This document shows, piece after piece, positions 1 to 15,199 of a stretch of 64,000 bases of DNA (position 1 is the first letter of the stretch; every line of letters starts with the position of its first letter). Source of the stretch: Citrobacter amalonaticus (lineage in GTDB: Bacteria > Pseudomonadota > Gammaproteobacteria > Enterobacterales > Enterobacteriaceae); contig NZ_AP024585.1 in the NCBI RefSeq assembly GCF_018323885.1, positions 4,340,001-4,404,000 on the forward strand, read 5' to 3'. The position numbers and the translations under genes were made by a program. Under the pieces are notes generated by a model, which was not told the DNA's origin, did no database searches, and saw nothing but the letters and a program-made list of their open reading frames with translations.

Positions 1-1611
1 GTTGTTGTGCTCATCGATCCCGGTTGCTACTGCGAAAATATTCGGGTCGAAAATGATGTCTTCCGGCGGGAAGCCCACCTCCTCGGTGAGGATCCTGTAC
101 GCCCGGCGGCAAATCTCGATTTTACGCGCACGCGTATCCGCCTGGCCCTGCTCATCAAAGGCCATCACCACCACCGCCGCACCGTAGCGGCGCAGCAGCT
201 TCGCATGATGGATAAAGGTTTCAATCCCCTCTTTCATCGAGATGGAGTTAACGATGCCTTTCCCCTGGATGCACTTCAGCCCTTTCTCAATGACGTCCCA
301 TTTTGAGGAGTCAATCATGATCGGCACACGAGCAATGTCAGGCTCACCGGCGATCAGGTTGAGAAAGCGCACCATCGCCGCTTCGGCGTCGAGCATCCCC
401 TCATCCATGTTGATATCAATAATCTGTGCGCCGCTTTCTACCTGCTGACGGGCAACGTCCAGCGCTTCGCTGTATTTTTCTTCTTTGATCAGGCGCTTAA
501 ATTTGGCGGAGCCGGTAACGTTGGTACGCTCACCGACGTTTACAAACAGGCTGTCGTCGCCAATATTCAGCGGTTCGAGACCGGATAAGCGGCAGGCCAC
601 CGGGATCTCCGGCAACGGGCGCGGTGCCAGTCCCTCGACCGCCCTGCTCATTGCCGCGATGTGTTCCGGTGTGGTGCCGCAGCAGCCGCCAACGATATTC
701 AGGAAGCCCGCTTCGGCCCATTCGCGGATCTGTTTTGCCATCGTATCGGCATCGAGATCGTATTCACCGAAAGCGTTGGGCAGCCCGGCGTTCGGGTGTG
801 CAGTCACGTAACATTCAGCAATGCGAGACAGTTCCTGCACATACTGACGCAGTTCATCCGGCCCCAGCGCGCAGTTGAGGCCGAAAGTGAGAGGTTCAGC
901 ATGGCGCAGGGAGTTGTAAAACGCCTCTGTCGTTTGCCCGGAAAGGGTACGTCCAGAAGCATCGGTGATGGTGCCGGAAATCATGATCGGCAGGTCGATG
1001 CCCAGCGCTTCCAGCTCTTCTTTCACCGCAAAAATCGCCGCTTTCGCGTTCAGCGTATCGAAGACGGTTTCGATCAAAATCAGGTCACTGCCACCTTCCA
1101 CCAGCGCTTTGGTGGATTCGCGGTAAGCAGCCACCAGCTGATCAAAGGTGATATTACGAAATGCCGGGTCATTCACATCCGGCGAGATCGATGCGGTCCG
1201 GTTGGTTGGGCCGAGAACGCCCGCAACATAGCGCGGTTTTTCCGGGGTACGGGCAGTCCACTCATCGGCACAGGCACGCGCCAGTTTCGCGGCGGCAAAG
1301 TTGATCTCCGCCGACAGGGATTCCATCTGGTAATCCGCCATCGCGATGGGGGTGGAGTTAAACGTGTTGGTTTCAATGATGTCCGCGCCCGCGTCAAAGT
1401 ACGCGTTATGAATCGCGGCGATCACCTCTGGCTTACTCAGCACCAGCAGGTCATTGTTGCCTTTCAGGTCGCACGGCCAGTCGGCAAAGCGTTCACCACG
1501 GAAATCCTCTTCACTCAGACGATAGCTCTGGATCATCGTGCCCATACCGCCGTCCAGCACCAGAATACGTTCATTTAACTGCGCACGCAGTTGTTCAACT
1601 TTGCTGCTCAC
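1..1611 (-). CDS. metH: cobalamin-dependent methionine synthase, N-terminal 537 residues (runs off the left edge)
   Basis: MetH transfers a methyl group from 5-methyltetrahydrofolate to homocysteine through enzyme-bound cobalamin, the last step of methionine synthesis, in the cytoplasm. The 537 codons present cover the homocysteine-binding barrel and most of the pterin-binding domain. The cobalamin and reactivation domains lie outside the window; the E. coli enzyme has about 1227 residues. The paired zinc cysteines of the [10 protein letters not shown] motif are readable on the minus strand at about 657-700. The start is GTG at 1611 with GGAGC just upstream and the family N-terminus ([11 protein letters not shown]) following. 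It is divergent from iclR across a 193-bp gap. In enterobacteria metH is activated by MetR; I did not find a clear MetR site. Confidence 0.97.
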   Translation of the reverse strand, partial: MSSKVEQLRAQLNERILVLDGGMGTMIQSYRLSEEDFRGERFADWPCDLKGNNDLLVLSKPEVIAAIHNAYFDAGADIIETNTFNSTPIAMADYQMESLSAEINFAAAKLARACADEWTARTPEKPRYVAGVLGPTNRTASISPDVNDPAFRNITFDQLVAAYRESTKALVEGGSDLILIETVFDTLNAKAAIFAVKEELEALGIDLPIMISGTITDASGRTLSGQTTEAFYNSLRHAEPLTFGLNCALGPDELRQYVQELSRIAECYVTAHPNAGLPNAFGEYDLDADTMAKQIREWAEAGFLNIVGGCCGTTPEHIAAMSRAVEGLAPRPLPEIPVACRLSGLEPLNIGDDSLFVNVGERTNVTGSAKFKRLIKEEKYSEALDVARQQVESGAQIIDINMDEGMLDAEAAMVRFLNLIAGEPDIARVPIMIDSSKWDVIEKGLKCIQGKGIVNSISMKEGIETFIHHAKLLRRYGAAVVVMAFDEQGQADTRARKIEICRRAYRILTEEVGFPPEDIIFDPNIFAVATGIDEHNN

Positions 1612-1767
1612 ACTTGCTCCCGACAACGCTTAACCAGACCGAAAAAGTCAACAAAACATAGTGGCATAAACAGGGCTGACGGAAAAGCCAACAACGGGCA
1701 ACATGAGACATGTTCAGCTTCACTCATCCGATCAGTACAAGACTTCTTGCATTATAATTGAATAAAA

Positions 1768-1782
1768 CGAAAATGATTTCCA
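1768..1782 (+). promoter_or_regulatory. IclR operator in the iclR promoter (autoregulation)
   Basis: The sequence cgaaaatgatttcca matches the IclR consensus TGGAAATNATTTCCA at 13 of 15 positions. It begins ten bases after a TATAAT -10 element at 1753-1758, so bound IclR would cover the transcription start. Autorepression of iclR is known in E. coli; its presence here is inferred from the site. Confidence 0.75.
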
Positions 1783-1804
1783 CGATACAGAAAAGGAATG
1801 CGCT

Positions 1805-2629
1805 ATGGTTGCACCCGTTCCCGCCAAACGCGGCAGAAAACCCGCCGCGACGACCGCCCCCGCTGCCGGACAGGTTCAGTCGCTGACCCGTGGCCTGAAA
1901 CTGCTGGAATGGATCGCGGAATCCAACGGCAGCGTGGCATTGACCGAGCTGGCACAGCAGGCTGGCCTGCCGAACTCCACGACTCATCGCTTACTGACCA
2001 CTATGCAGCAGCAGGGCTTTGTGCGTCAGGTGGGTGACCTTGGACACTGGGCGATAGGCGCGCATGCGTTTATCGTCGGCAGCAGCTTTTTACAGAGCCG
2101 CAATTTGCTGGCGATCGTCCACCCTATTCTGCGCAAACTGATGGAAGATTCCGGCGAAACGGTGAATCTGGCGGTGCTGGATCAAAGTGATCATCAGGCA
2201 ATTATCATTGACCAGGTACAGTGTACCCAACTGATGCGTATGTCCGCGCCGATTGGCGGTAAACTGCCGATGCACGCCTCTGGCGCAGGCAAAGCGTTTT
2301 TAGCACAACTGAGCGAAGAACAGGTGACCCAGTTGCTGCACCGCAAAGGGCTGCATGCATACACCCACGCGACGCTGGTCTCCCCGGTTCATCTGAAGGA
2401 CGACCTCGCCCAGACCCGCAAGCGCGGTTATTCCTTTGATGATGAGGAACATGCGCTCGGTCTGCGTTGTGTCGCGTCGTGCATTTATGACGAACACCGC
2501 GAGCCGTTCGCGGCAATCTCTATCTCTGGCCCGATTTCGCGCATCACGGACGACCGCGTGACCGAGTTTGGCGCGATGGTGATCAAGGCGGCGAAAGAGG
2601 TGACGCTGGCATACGGCGGGATTCGTTAA
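1805..2629 (+). CDS. iclR: acetate operon transcriptional repressor IclR
   Basis: IclR represses the aceBAK glyoxylate bypass operon when acetate or fatty acids are absent; glyoxylate and pyruvate modulate its binding in E. coli. The 274-residue product has a basic, Ala/Pro-rich N-terminal tail (1-22), a winged helix-turn-helix (about 26-85, recognition region near LPNSTTHRLL), and the IclR effector domain (about 95-270) with the conserved GKLPMHASGAGKAFLA stretch. The start at 1805 is preceded by AAAAGGAA. The gene is divergent from metH and convergent with aceK. E. coli has arpA between iclR and aceK; here only a REP-bearing gap of 51 bases separates the two stops. Confidence 0.97.
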   Translation: MVAPVPAKRGRKPAATTAPAAGQVQSLTRGLKLLEWIAESNGSVALTELAQQAGLPNSTTHRLLTTMQQQGFVRQVGDLGHWAIGAHAFIVGSSFLQSRNLLAIVHPILRKLMEDSGETVNLAVLDQSDHQAIIIDQVQCTQLMRMSAPIGGKLPMHASGAGKAFLAQLSEEQVTQLLHRKGLHAYTHATLVSPVHLKDDLAQTRKRGYSFDDEEHALGLRCVASCIYDEHREPFAAISISGPISRITDDRVTEFGAMVIKAAKEVTLAYGGIR

Positions 2630-2660
2630 ACAAAATCCCCCTCAGGAACATTTTCGGCAA

Positions 2661-4462
<1,802 letters not shown>

Positions 4463-4463
4463 T

Positions 4464-4550
4464 CATCCGGCACAACGTCATGCCGGATAGCGCGTCTGCT
4501 TATCCGGCCTACATCCCTTCGTAGGCCCGGTAAGCGCAGCGCCACCGGGC
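4464..4550. repeat. REP cluster (BIME) between aceA and aceK
   Basis: At least two REP units in opposite orientation (catccggcac...gccggatagcg...ttatccggcctac and gtaggcccggtaagcgcagc) fill the gap between the aceA stop and the aceK start. One unit ends at the aceK ribosome binding site. Known role of such units: 3' stabilisation of the upstream message and reduced expression of the downstream gene. Confidence 0.9.
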
Positions 4551-4555
4551 ATTAA

Positions 4556-5860
4556 TCAAAACTGTGATTCTTCGGTCGAGCCGGTCAGCGCGGTCACCGA
4601 GGAAGTGCCGCCCTGAATGATGGTGGTGACTTTATCAAAGTAGCCTGTCCCTACTTCCTGCTGATGGGACACGAAGGTGTAACCGTCTTTAGCCGCCGCA
4701 AATTCCGGCTGCTGAACCTTCTCAACATAGTGGCGCATGCCTTCACCCTGCGCGTAGGAGTGCGCAAGGTCGAACATGTTGAACCACATGCTGTGAATAC
4801 CTGCCAGGGTAATGAACTGGTATTTGTAACCCATATCGGACAACTGCTGCTGGAAGCTGGCGATAGTCTTATCGTCCAGATTCTTCTGCCAGTTGAACGA
4901 CGGCGAACAGTTATAGGCCAGCAGTTTGCCTGGGAATTTCGCATGAATCGCATCGGCAAAACGCTTCGCCAGTTCCAGATCCGGCGTCGAGGTTTCACAC
5001 CACACCAGATCGGCATACGGGGCGTAGGCCAGGCCACGGCTGATCGCCTGCTCAATGCCGGCACGCGTACGGAAGAATCCTTCACTGGTGCGCTCGCCGG
5101 TAATAAATTCGCTGTCGTACGGGTCACAGTCGGAGGTGATCAGATCCGCCGCATCCGCATCGGTACGCGCAATCACCAGCGTCGGGACGCCCATAACGTC
5201 TGCCGCCAGACGCGCAGCCACCAGTTTCTGAATCGCTTCCTGAGTTGGCACCAGCACTTTGCCGCCCATATGACCACATTTCTTCACCGAGGCCAGTTGA
5301 TCTTCGAAGTGAACAGCCGCTGCACCGGCCTCAATCATCGACTTCATCAGCTCAAACGCATTCAGTACGCCGCCAAACCCGGCTTCCGCATCGGCGACGA
5401 TTGGCAGGAAGTAATCCACATAGCGCGGATCGTTGGGCTCAATACCGCTGGACCACTGGATCTGATCCGCACGGCGAAAGGTGTTGTTGATCCGATCCAC
5501 CACTGCCGGAACAGAGTTTGCCGGGTAGAGCGATTGATCCGGGTACATACTGGACGCCAGGTTGGCATCCGCTGCGACCTGCCACCCCGACAGATACACC
5601 GCTTCGATACCCGCTTTCGCCTGCTGTAACGCCTGACCACCGGTCAGCGCACCAAGGCTGTTGATGTAACCTTTTTTCGATTCGCCGTGCAGCAGACGCC
5701 ACATTTTGGCTGCGCCCAGCTGCGCCAGCGTGCATTCCGGGTTAACCGAGCCGCGTAATTTCACCACTTCCTCCGCGCTGTACGGGCGACGGATGCCTTC
5801 CCAGCGCGGTTGTGTCCATTCTTTCTGTAACGCTTCGATCTGTTGGGTACGGGTTTTCAT
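4556..5860 (-). CDS. aceA: isocitrate lyase
   Basis: AceA cleaves isocitrate to succinate and glyoxylate, the first step of the glyoxylate bypass, allowing growth on acetate and fatty acids. The 434-residue product carries the signature KKCGHMGGK with catalytic Cys195, and the conserved HFEDQ and NCSPSFNW stretches. I chose the start MKTRTQQIE because it gives exactly the E. coli length. An in-frame ATG 15 bases upstream (5875) has a better Shine-Dalgarno (AGGAG, spacing 7), so translation may begin there and add five residues. It is the middle gene of aceBAK, separated from aceB by a 123-bp imperfect palindrome and from aceK by REP units. Confidence 0.97.
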   Translation of the reverse strand: MKTRTQQIEALQKEWTQPRWEGIRRPYSAEEVVKLRGSVNPECTLAQLGAAKMWRLLHGESKKGYINSLGALTGGQALQQAKAGIEAVYLSGWQVAADANLASSMYPDQSLYPANSVPAVVDRINNTFRRADQIQWSSGIEPNDPRYVDYFLPIVADAEAGFGGVLNAFELMKSMIEAGAAAVHFEDQLASVKKCGHMGGKVLVPTQEAIQKLVAARLAADVMGVPTLVIARTDADAADLITSDCDPYDSEFITGERTSEGFFRTRAGIEQAISRGLAYAPYADLVWCETSTPDLELAKRFADAIHAKFPGKLLAYNCSPSFNWQKNLDDKTIASFQQQLSDMGYKYQFITLAGIHSMWFNMFDLAHSYAQGEGMRHYVEKVQQPEFAAAKDGYTFVSHQQEVGTGYFDKVTTIIQGGTSSVTALTGSTEESQF

Positions 5861-5891
5861 GTGCAGATGCTCCATATTATTCTCCTGGCTT

Positions 5892-6014
5892 CCCAGGCGT
5901 TATTGGTGAAGGCAGTTTGGTCACGGGAAGCCGCGCAAAAACCGGAGCGTACTTATCGTACGTGAGGATTTTGAGCACGGCCCGGGGCCAAAATGGCGAA
6001 CAAAATAGCCTGGG
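5892..6014. repeat. long imperfect palindrome between aceB and aceA
   Basis: The arms start at cccaggc (5892-5898) and gcctggg (6008-6014) and converge with scattered mismatches on a short perfect stem, cgtac-ttatc-gtacg, near 5953. In the transcript this would fold into one long hairpin separating the aceB and aceA cistrons. I do not recognise it as REP or ERIC; its core resembles the element at 55997-56080. Confidence 0.7.
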
Positions 6015-6017
6015 CAT

Positions 6018-7619
6018 TTACGCCAGCAGGCGGTAGCCTGGCAATGTCAGGAAATCGATTAATTCGTCAGAAGTGGTGATTTGCTCCATCAGGCGCGCGG
6101 CATCATCAAATCGGCCGCTGCTGTAACGGTGTTCACCCAGTTCGTCCTGGATGACCCGCATCTCTTCAGCCAACATCTGGCGGAACAGCGCCTTAGTGAC
6201 CGGTTTGCCGTTGCTCAGGGTTTTCTCGTGATGGATCCACTGCCAGATTGACGTACGGGAGATCTCCGCTGTCGCCGCATCTTCCATCAGGCCATAAATC
6301 GGCACGCAGCCGTTGCCGGAGATCCACGCTTCGATGTACTGCACCGCAACGCGAATATTGGCGCGCATCCCCTCTTCCGTACGCTCGCCTTCACATGGCG
6401 CCAGCAATTGTTCTGCGGTAATCGGCGCGTCTTCATCACGGGTCACAAACAGCTGGTTTTTGTTCTCGCCGAGCACCTCGTTGAAGACTGCCATCGCGGT
6501 ATCCGCCAGTCCCGGATGCGCAATCCACGTGCCGTCGTGGCCGTTATTGGCTTCCAGCGCTTTATCCGCTTTCACCTTGCTGAGTACCTGATTATTGCGT
6601 TCAGCGTCTTTGCTCGGGATGAATGCCGCCATACCGCCCATCGCGAAGGCACCACGTTTGTGACAGGTTTTAATCAGCAGACGCGAATAGGCGCTAAGGA
6701 AAGGCTTATCCATCGTCACCACCTGGCGGTCCGGCAGAACGCGATCCGGATGATTCTTCAGCGTTTTGATATAGCTGAAGATGTAATCCCAACGACCACA
6801 GTTCAGCCCGACAATATGGTCACGCAGCGCGTGCAGGATCTCGTCCATCTGGAACACGGCCGGCAGGGTTTCAATCAGCAACGTGGCTTTAATCGTACCG
6901 CGCGACAGATTGAAACGATCTTCGGTATAGCTGAAGACTTCACTCCACCAGGCCGCTTCCTGCCAGGCCTGCGTTTTCGGCAGGTAGAAATAGGGACCGC
7001 TGCCTTTGGCCAGCAACGCTTTGTAGTTATGGAAGAAATAGAGGGCAAAATCGAACAGGCTGCCGGGGATCGCTTCACCGCGCCAGGTCACATGTTTTTC
7101 CGGCAGGTGCAGACCACGCACACGGCAAATCAGTAATGCCGGATTGGGCTTCAACTGATAGATTTTGCCAGCTTCATTGGTGTAGCTGATGGTGCCGTTT
7201 ACCGCGTCACGCAGGTTGATATGCCCGTCGATCACTTTGCTCCATTCCGGTGCCAGCGAATCTTCGAAATCGGCCATAAAAACCTTCACATTCGCGTTCA
7301 ACGCATTGATGACCATCTTGCGTTCAACCGGTCCGGTGATTTCGACCCGACGATCCTGTAAATCCTCCGGAATGCCGCGAATCTTCCAGCCTCCGTTTCT
7401 AATGGAAACAGTTTCCGAAATAAAATCAGGCAATATACCGTTGTCGATATCCCGCTGCTGCTGAATACGAGCCGCGAGCAGCTTATTGCGCTTCGTCGTA
7501 AAGCGCGCCACCAGTTCAGTGAGAAATTCGACCGCTTCATCGGTCAGGATCTGCTTCTCTGGCTCACCATGGGGCCTGGTAAAGATCAATTCATCGGTAG
7601 TCGTTGCCTGTTGATTCAT
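6018..7619 (-). CDS. aceB: malate synthase A
   Basis: AceB condenses glyoxylate with acetyl-CoA to give malate, completing the glyoxylate bypass. The 533-residue product matches the E. coli length and family hallmarks: the ITGPVERKMVINALN and VKVFMADFEDSLAP stretches, and NGHDGTWIAHPGL in the C-terminal half. The chosen ATG at 7619 has GAGGAG upstream and gives the expected MNQQATTTDEL N-terminus; the longer frame to 7646 has no better site. It is the first gene of aceBAK. An IclR operator and an IHF site lie within 160 bases upstream, so it should be repressed by IclR, with IHF aiding derepression as in E. coli. Confidence 0.97.
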   Translation of the reverse strand: MNQQATTTDELIFTRPHGEPEKQILTDEAVEFLTELVARFTTKRNKLLAARIQQQRDIDNGILPDFISETVSIRNGGWKIRGIPEDLQDRRVEITGPVERKMVINALNANVKVFMADFEDSLAPEWSKVIDGHINLRDAVNGTISYTNEAGKIYQLKPNPALLICRVRGLHLPEKHVTWRGEAIPGSLFDFALYFFHNYKALLAKGSGPYFYLPKTQAWQEAAWWSEVFSYTEDRFNLSRGTIKATLLIETLPAVFQMDEILHALRDHIVGLNCGRWDYIFSYIKTLKNHPDRVLPDRQVVTMDKPFLSAYSRLLIKTCHKRGAFAMGGMAAFIPSKDAERNNQVLSKVKADKALEANNGHDGTWIAHPGLADTAMAVFNEVLGENKNQLFVTRDEDAPITAEQLLAPCEGERTEEGMRANIRVAVQYIEAWISGNGCVPIYGLMEDAATAEISRTSIWQWIHHEKTLSNGKPVTKALFRQMLAEEMRVIQDELGEHRYSSGRFDDAARLMEQITTSDELIDFLTLPGYRLLA

Positions 7620-7725
7620 TCTGTAACTCCTCGTCATTGATAACAAAGCATTCCCAATGCGAACGAAGGATCGTTGTGCGCTTTTCGTTCAGCACAACTA
7701 AGACTACTCATTTAAATTTCAAAAT

Positions 7726-7740
7726 CAAAAACAATTTCCA
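7726..7740 (-). promoter_or_regulatory. IclR operator of the aceBAK operon
   Basis: On the minus strand the site reads TGGAAATTGTTTTTG, whose first half matches the IclR palindrome exactly, while the second half is degenerate (11 of 15 overall). It lies 107 bases upstream of the aceB ATG and appears identical to the E. coli aceB operator as I recall it. Confidence 0.75.
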
Positions 7741-7760
7741 TTTTTAATTTAATTATCAAT

Positions 7761-7773
7761 TAACCTGTTGATA
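7761..7773 (-). promoter_or_regulatory. IHF binding site upstream of aceB
   Basis: TATCAACAGGTTA on the minus strand is a full match to the IHF consensus WATCAANNNNTTR and lies in an A/T-rich tract just upstream of the IclR operator. IHF is known in E. coli to counteract IclR at aceBAK on acetate. Confidence 0.7.
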
Positions 7774-7825
7774 ACAATAAAAATAAAGTTTAATCACAAG
7801 TTGAAGTGCATTTCGGAAATAAAAA

Positions 7826-7843
7826 AGGCACCCGAAGGTGCCT
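7826..7843 (-). terminator. intrinsic terminator of metA
   Basis: Perfect 7-bp stem aggcacc / ggtgcct with a 4-base loop, followed on the minus strand by six T residues. It lies 45 bases past the metA stop. Confidence 0.9.
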
Positions 7844-7887
7844 GATTCACTATGCTGAAACGCTTTAGGATCGTCAGCGACAGACGA

Positions 7888-8817
7888 TTAATCCAGCGTT
7901 GGATTCATGTGACGCAGATCATATGGTGTGATCTGGTAGACGTAATAGTTGAGCCAGTTGATGAACAGCAAATTACCGTGGCTTCGCCAGGTAGCGCGAG
8001 GTTTGTTTTGGGGATCGTTTTGCGGGAAATAATTGTAGGGAACGTCGGGGTTTAATCCGGCTTCTACATCGCGGAAATATTCGCTACCTAATGTGTTGGC
8101 ATCATATTCCGGATGGCCCGTGACAAACGCAATGCGTTTATCTTTGCTGGCAAAAAGATAGGCATCACCATTCTCAGTCTCGGCGAGGATCTCAAGATCG
8201 GTGTAGTCACGGATCAACACTGACGGGAAATCAGCATAGCGTGAATGCGGGGCCAGGAACGAATCATCAAAACCCCGCGTCAGCAGTGCATGAGGGTGAA
8301 GAATATGATGCTCATAAACGCCAGAAAGCTTATCAGTGCGGGTCTGTTTCGGAATACCGTAGAGGATATTAAGCGCTGCCTGGACCGCCCAACAGACAAA
8401 CAGCGTTGAGGTGACATGATCTTTCGCCCACTCCAGCACTTGTTTGATCTGTGGCCAGTAGGCAACATCATTGAACTCCACCAGACCCAGCGGCGCGCCG
8501 GTGACGATCAAGCCATCGAAGTTCTGATCGCAGATATCCTCAAAGTTACAGTAGAAGTTGTTCAGATGCTCTGCTGGCGTATTACGCGACTCACGTGCAT
8601 CAATGCGCAGTAACTGTACATCCACCTGCAACGGAGAGTTCGACAGCAGCCGCAAAAACTGATTTTCCGTTTCGATTTTCTTCGGCATCAGGTTGAGGAT
8701 GAGTACCTTTAGCGGACGAATTTCCTGACCTGAAGCACGGGAAGTCGTCATAACAAAGACGTTTTCCTCACGTAAGAAATTGACGGCGGGTAGCTCGTCC
8801 TGCACACGAATCGGCAT
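7888..8817 (-). CDS. metA: homoserine O-succinyltransferase
   Basis: MetA transfers succinate from succinyl-CoA to homoserine, the committed step of methionine biosynthesis. The 309-residue product has the family length. Catalytic Cys142 ([10 protein letters not shown]), His235 and Glu237 (TGHPEYD) are all present. In E. coli this enzyme is unusually heat-labile and a target of Lon. Transcription is minus-strand from a promoter region carrying MetJ boxes, and it ends at a strong terminator before the aceB regulatory region. The methionine genes metA and metH flank the ace genes here as in E. coli. Confidence 0.98.
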   Translation of the reverse strand: MPIRVQDELPAVNFLREENVFVMTTSRASGQEIRPLKVLILNLMPKKIETENQFLRLLSNSPLQVDVQLLRIDARESRNTPAEHLNNFYCNFEDICDQNFDGLIVTGAPLGLVEFNDVAYWPQIKQVLEWAKDHVTSTLFVCWAVQAALNILYGIPKQTRTDKLSGVYEHHILHPHALLTRGFDDSFLAPHSRYADFPSVLIRDYTDLEILAETENGDAYLFASKDKRIAFVTGHPEYDANTLGSEYFRDVEAGLNPDVPYNYFPQNDPQNKPRATWRSHGNLLFINWLNYYVYQITPYDLRHMNPTLD

Positions 8818-8834
8818 AACCTGATAACCTCACT

Positions 8835-8858
8835 ACATACGTTTAAACGTTTAGACAT
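8835..8858 (-). promoter_or_regulatory. MetJ operator (tandem met boxes) upstream of metA
   Basis: On the minus strand three contiguous octamers, ATGTCTAA ACGTTTAA ACGTATGT, resemble the AGACGTCT met box, just upstream of the metA ATG. Such tandem boxes bind MetJ with S-adenosylmethionine. Confidence 0.65.
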
Positions 8859-8973
8859 CCAGATAGCTGAAGATACTCAGAAATCACGCCAATGTCGAGC
8901 CTGCATGTTAAAGGTGAGAAAGTTTCACGACGACGGATACGTTAGAATATAAGCATAACGAAAAGGAGAGAAT

Positions 8974-9423
8974 ATGGTTATTAACATACGCCGATCGCGG
9001 CATGATGAAGGGAACAAACTGATTGCAATCTGGTACCGTTCGGTCGACGCCACGCATGATTTTCTGTCTAAAGAGTACCGCATCAAGCTGGAGGAACTAG
9101 TCCGCTCGTTTTTACCCGAAGCCCCTTTATGGGTTGCCGCTAATGAGCAGGATGAGCCCGTCGCGTTTATGTTGCTCACTGGAGAGCATATGGATGCGCT
9201 GTTTGTTGATCCCGATATTCGGGGCTGTGGCGTGGGTAAACTGTTGATTGAGCATGCGCTTTCGCTAGCGCCCGCGTTGACCACTAACGTGAACGAGCAG
9301 AATGAACAAGCTGTTGGATTCTATAAGAAGATGGGATTCAGGGTGACGGGGCGCGCAGAGGTCGACGATCTTGGGCAGCCATATCCGTTATTGCATTTGC
9401 GTTATCACAAAGCCTCGTCCTGA
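8974..9423 (+). CDS. yjaB: GNAT-family N-acetyltransferase YjaB
   Basis: The 149-residue product is a GNAT acetyltransferase. The acetyl-CoA loop motif is RGCGVGK (83-89), followed by the NVNEQNEQAVGFYKKMGF segment typical of motif B. It matches E. coli YjaB (147 residues), which binds acetyl-CoA but has no agreed physiological substrate. The start has AAAAGGAGAG upstream. The gene is monocistronic, divergent from metA and convergent with the 5S end of the rRNA operon, from which REP units and the rrn terminator separate it. E. coli has yjaA on the rrnE side; no trace of it is visible. Confidence 0.93.
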   Translation: MVINIRRSRHDEGNKLIAIWYRSVDATHDFLSKEYRIKLEELVRSFLPEAPLWVAANEQDEPVAFMLLTGEHMDALFVDPDIRGCGVGKLLIEHALSLAPALTTNVNEQNEQAVGFYKKMGFRVTGRAEVDDLGQPYPLLHLRYHKASS

Positions 9424-9530
9424 CAGCAGGCCGGATAAGGCAAAGCCGCCATCCGGCAGTGGTGCGGTCTGCCTGAGGCGCTGCGCCTGTCAGGCCTACA
9501 GGCCAGATAAGGCAAAGCCACACTCCAAAT
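9424..9530. repeat. REP cluster (BIME) between yjaB and the rRNA operon
   Basis: REP units ggccggataaggcaaagcc and the inverted gtctgcctgaggcgctgcgc...caggcctac follow the yjaB stop, with a further partial unit (ccagataaggcaaagcc). They separate convergent transcription. Confidence 0.85.
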
Positions 9531-9547
9531 TTGCAGGCAGAAACGCA

Positions 9548-9575
9548 AAGAGCCCATCCGTCAGGATGGGCTCTT
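9548..9575 (-). terminator. terminator of the first rRNA operon
   Basis: A 12-bp perfect stem, aagagcccatcc / ggatgggctctt, with loop gtca lies 10 bases past the 5S gene. The same stem core follows the second operon. Confidence 0.9.
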
Positions 9576-9585
9576 CACTTGTTTG

Positions 9586-9705
9586 ATGCCTGGCAGTTCC
9601 CTACTCTCGCATGGGGAGACCCCACACTACCATCGGCGCTACGGCGTTTCACTTCTGAGTTCGGCATGGGGTCAGGTGGGACCACCGCGCTACAGCCGCC
9701 AGGCA
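9586..9705 (-). rRNA. rrf: 5S ribosomal RNA (first operon, rrnE position)
   Basis: The 120-nt sequence is the canonical enterobacterial 5S RNA (TGCCTGGCGGCTGTAGCGCG ... TGCCAGGCAT) with complementary ends. It differs from the E. coli sequence as I recall it at about position 12 (T for C). It is identical in length and apparently in sequence to the second copy. Confidence 0.98.
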
Positions 9706-9799
9706 AATTCTGTTTATTAACCCGCCTTTCGCCGGTTAATCTAATCTGTAATCAGGCTGAAAATCTTCTCTCAATCCGCCAAAACAGCTTCGGCGTTGT

Positions 9800-12706
<2,907 letters not shown>

Positions 12707-12902
12707 TCACAACCCGAAGATGTTTCTTTCGATTCATCATCGTGTTGCGAAAATTTGAGAGACTCGAACACACCATTCACAGTGTGTCGTTTCAATTTTC
12801 AGCTTGATCCAGATTTTTAAAGAGCAAATATCTCAAACATGACTCGCTGAGTCAGTTTTGAGATACAAAGGCCGGCGACTTTCACTCACACAAACCAGCA
12901 AG

Positions 12903-12978
12903 TGGCGTCCCCTAGGGGATTCGAACCCCTGTTACCGCCGTGAAAGGGCGGTGTCCTGGGCCTCTAGACGAAGGGGAC
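12903..12978 (-). tRNA. tRNA-Glu (UUC) in the 16S-23S spacer
   Basis: 76-nt tRNA starting GTCCCCTTCGTCTAGAGGCC with anticodon TTC, T-loop GGTTCGAATCC and encoded CCA. This matches the usual spacer tRNA of E. coli rrnE. Between it and the 23S gene lies a 35-nt hairpin (12839-12873) and a boxA-like TGCTCTTTAAA (about 12826-12836). Confidence 0.98.
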
Positions 12979-13064
12979 ACTGAAGTCTGCTTCGGCAAGA
13001 CGCCTTGCTTTTTACTTTTCATCAGACAATCTGTGTGGGCACTACAAAGGCAGGTTCTTTAAGG

Positions 13065-14606
<1,542 letters not shown>

Positions 14607-14751
14607 AAGTTTGATGCTCTTAGAATTAAACGTCGTAATGAATTACGTGTTCACTCTTTGAGACTTGGTATTCATTTTTCGTCTTGCGACGTTAAGAATC
14701 CATGTCACTCTGAGTGCCCACACAGATTGTCTGATAAATTGTTAAAGAGCA
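14607..14751 (-). promoter_or_regulatory. rRNA leader: boxA antiterminator and RNase III stem
   Basis: boxA TGCTCTTTAAC is at 14741-14751 on the minus strand. A 22-base segment at 14714-14735 is the exact inverted repeat of 13021-13042 just past the 16S gene, forming the long stem cut by RNase III in 16S maturation. Confidence 0.85.
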
Positions 14752-14789
14752 GTTGCGACGCGCTTTAGCGTTCTGTCGCGAGGTGGCGT

Positions 14790-14817
14790 ATATTACGCTT
14801 TCCTCTTTCAGAGTCAA
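14790..14817 (-). promoter_or_regulatory. rRNA promoter P2 (first operon)
   Basis: -35 TTGACT (14812-14817) and -10 TAATAT (14790-14795) with 16-bp spacing on the minus strand, the same arrangement as the second operon. Confidence 0.8.
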
Positions 14818-14899
14818 CCCTGATTTTCAGGATTTTTCTCTTCAACCGAACCGGCTGTTTGTGTGAAGTGATTCACATCCGCCGTGTCGATGGAGGCGC

Positions 14900-14927
14900 A
14901 TTATAGGGAGTTCCCGAGCATCCGCAA
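14900..14927 (-). promoter_or_regulatory. rRNA promoter P1 (first operon)
   Basis: -10 TATAAT (14900-14905) and -35-like TTGCGG (14922-14927), spacing 16, followed by the GCGCC discriminator typical of stringently controlled rRNA P1 promoters. The -35 is weaker than the TTGTCA of the second operon. Confidence 0.8.
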
Positions 14928-15108
14928 TAGAAAAGTTGCAGAAAAATGACTGACTGCTGCATTCCCCAGCAAAACCCCGCCTTATACCCTTTTACACACA
15001 GACTTATCCACAATCGTCGGGATCTTTGAGCGGATCTTCCCTGCCGTTAACGATCTATATAGAGAGAAAATCAGAACCAGAATCGAAAAAGAAAAATTCG
15101 CGAGCGTT

Positions 15109-15124
15109 GCGCAAACGTTTTCGT
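15109..15124 (+). promoter_or_regulatory. PurR operator of purHD
   Basis: gcgcaaacgttttcgt matches the PurR consensus ACGCAAACGTTTNCGT at nearly every position and directly precedes a TACAAT -10 element (15125-15130), so PurR with guanine or hypoxanthine should block purHD. Confidence 0.85.
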
Positions 15125-15149
15125 TACAATGCCCCCGCAAAACAAGGAT

Positions 15150-15199
15150 GCCCCGTAAGGGGCGTTAGCTAAGTTTTTCACGAAAAATTCAGCTAACGC
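15150..15199 (+). other. paired hairpins in the purH 5' leader
   Basis: A 5-bp stem gcccc-gtaa-ggggc (15150-15163) runs into a long stem with arms gcgttagct (15162-15170) and agctaacgc (15191-15199) that continues through A/T pairs to a small loop. The two hairpins share two bases and could compete. No run of T follows, so it is not a standard terminator. Confidence 0.65.

Noticed and set aside
661..1578. 305-codon plus-strand frame opposite metH
   Set aside because: Antisense to the metH N-terminal domain, which is unambiguous by motif.
9424..9530. Possible attachment site or IS remnant next to the first rRNA operon
   Set aside because: The repeats are standard REP units; there are no transposase fragments or duplicated tRNA ends.
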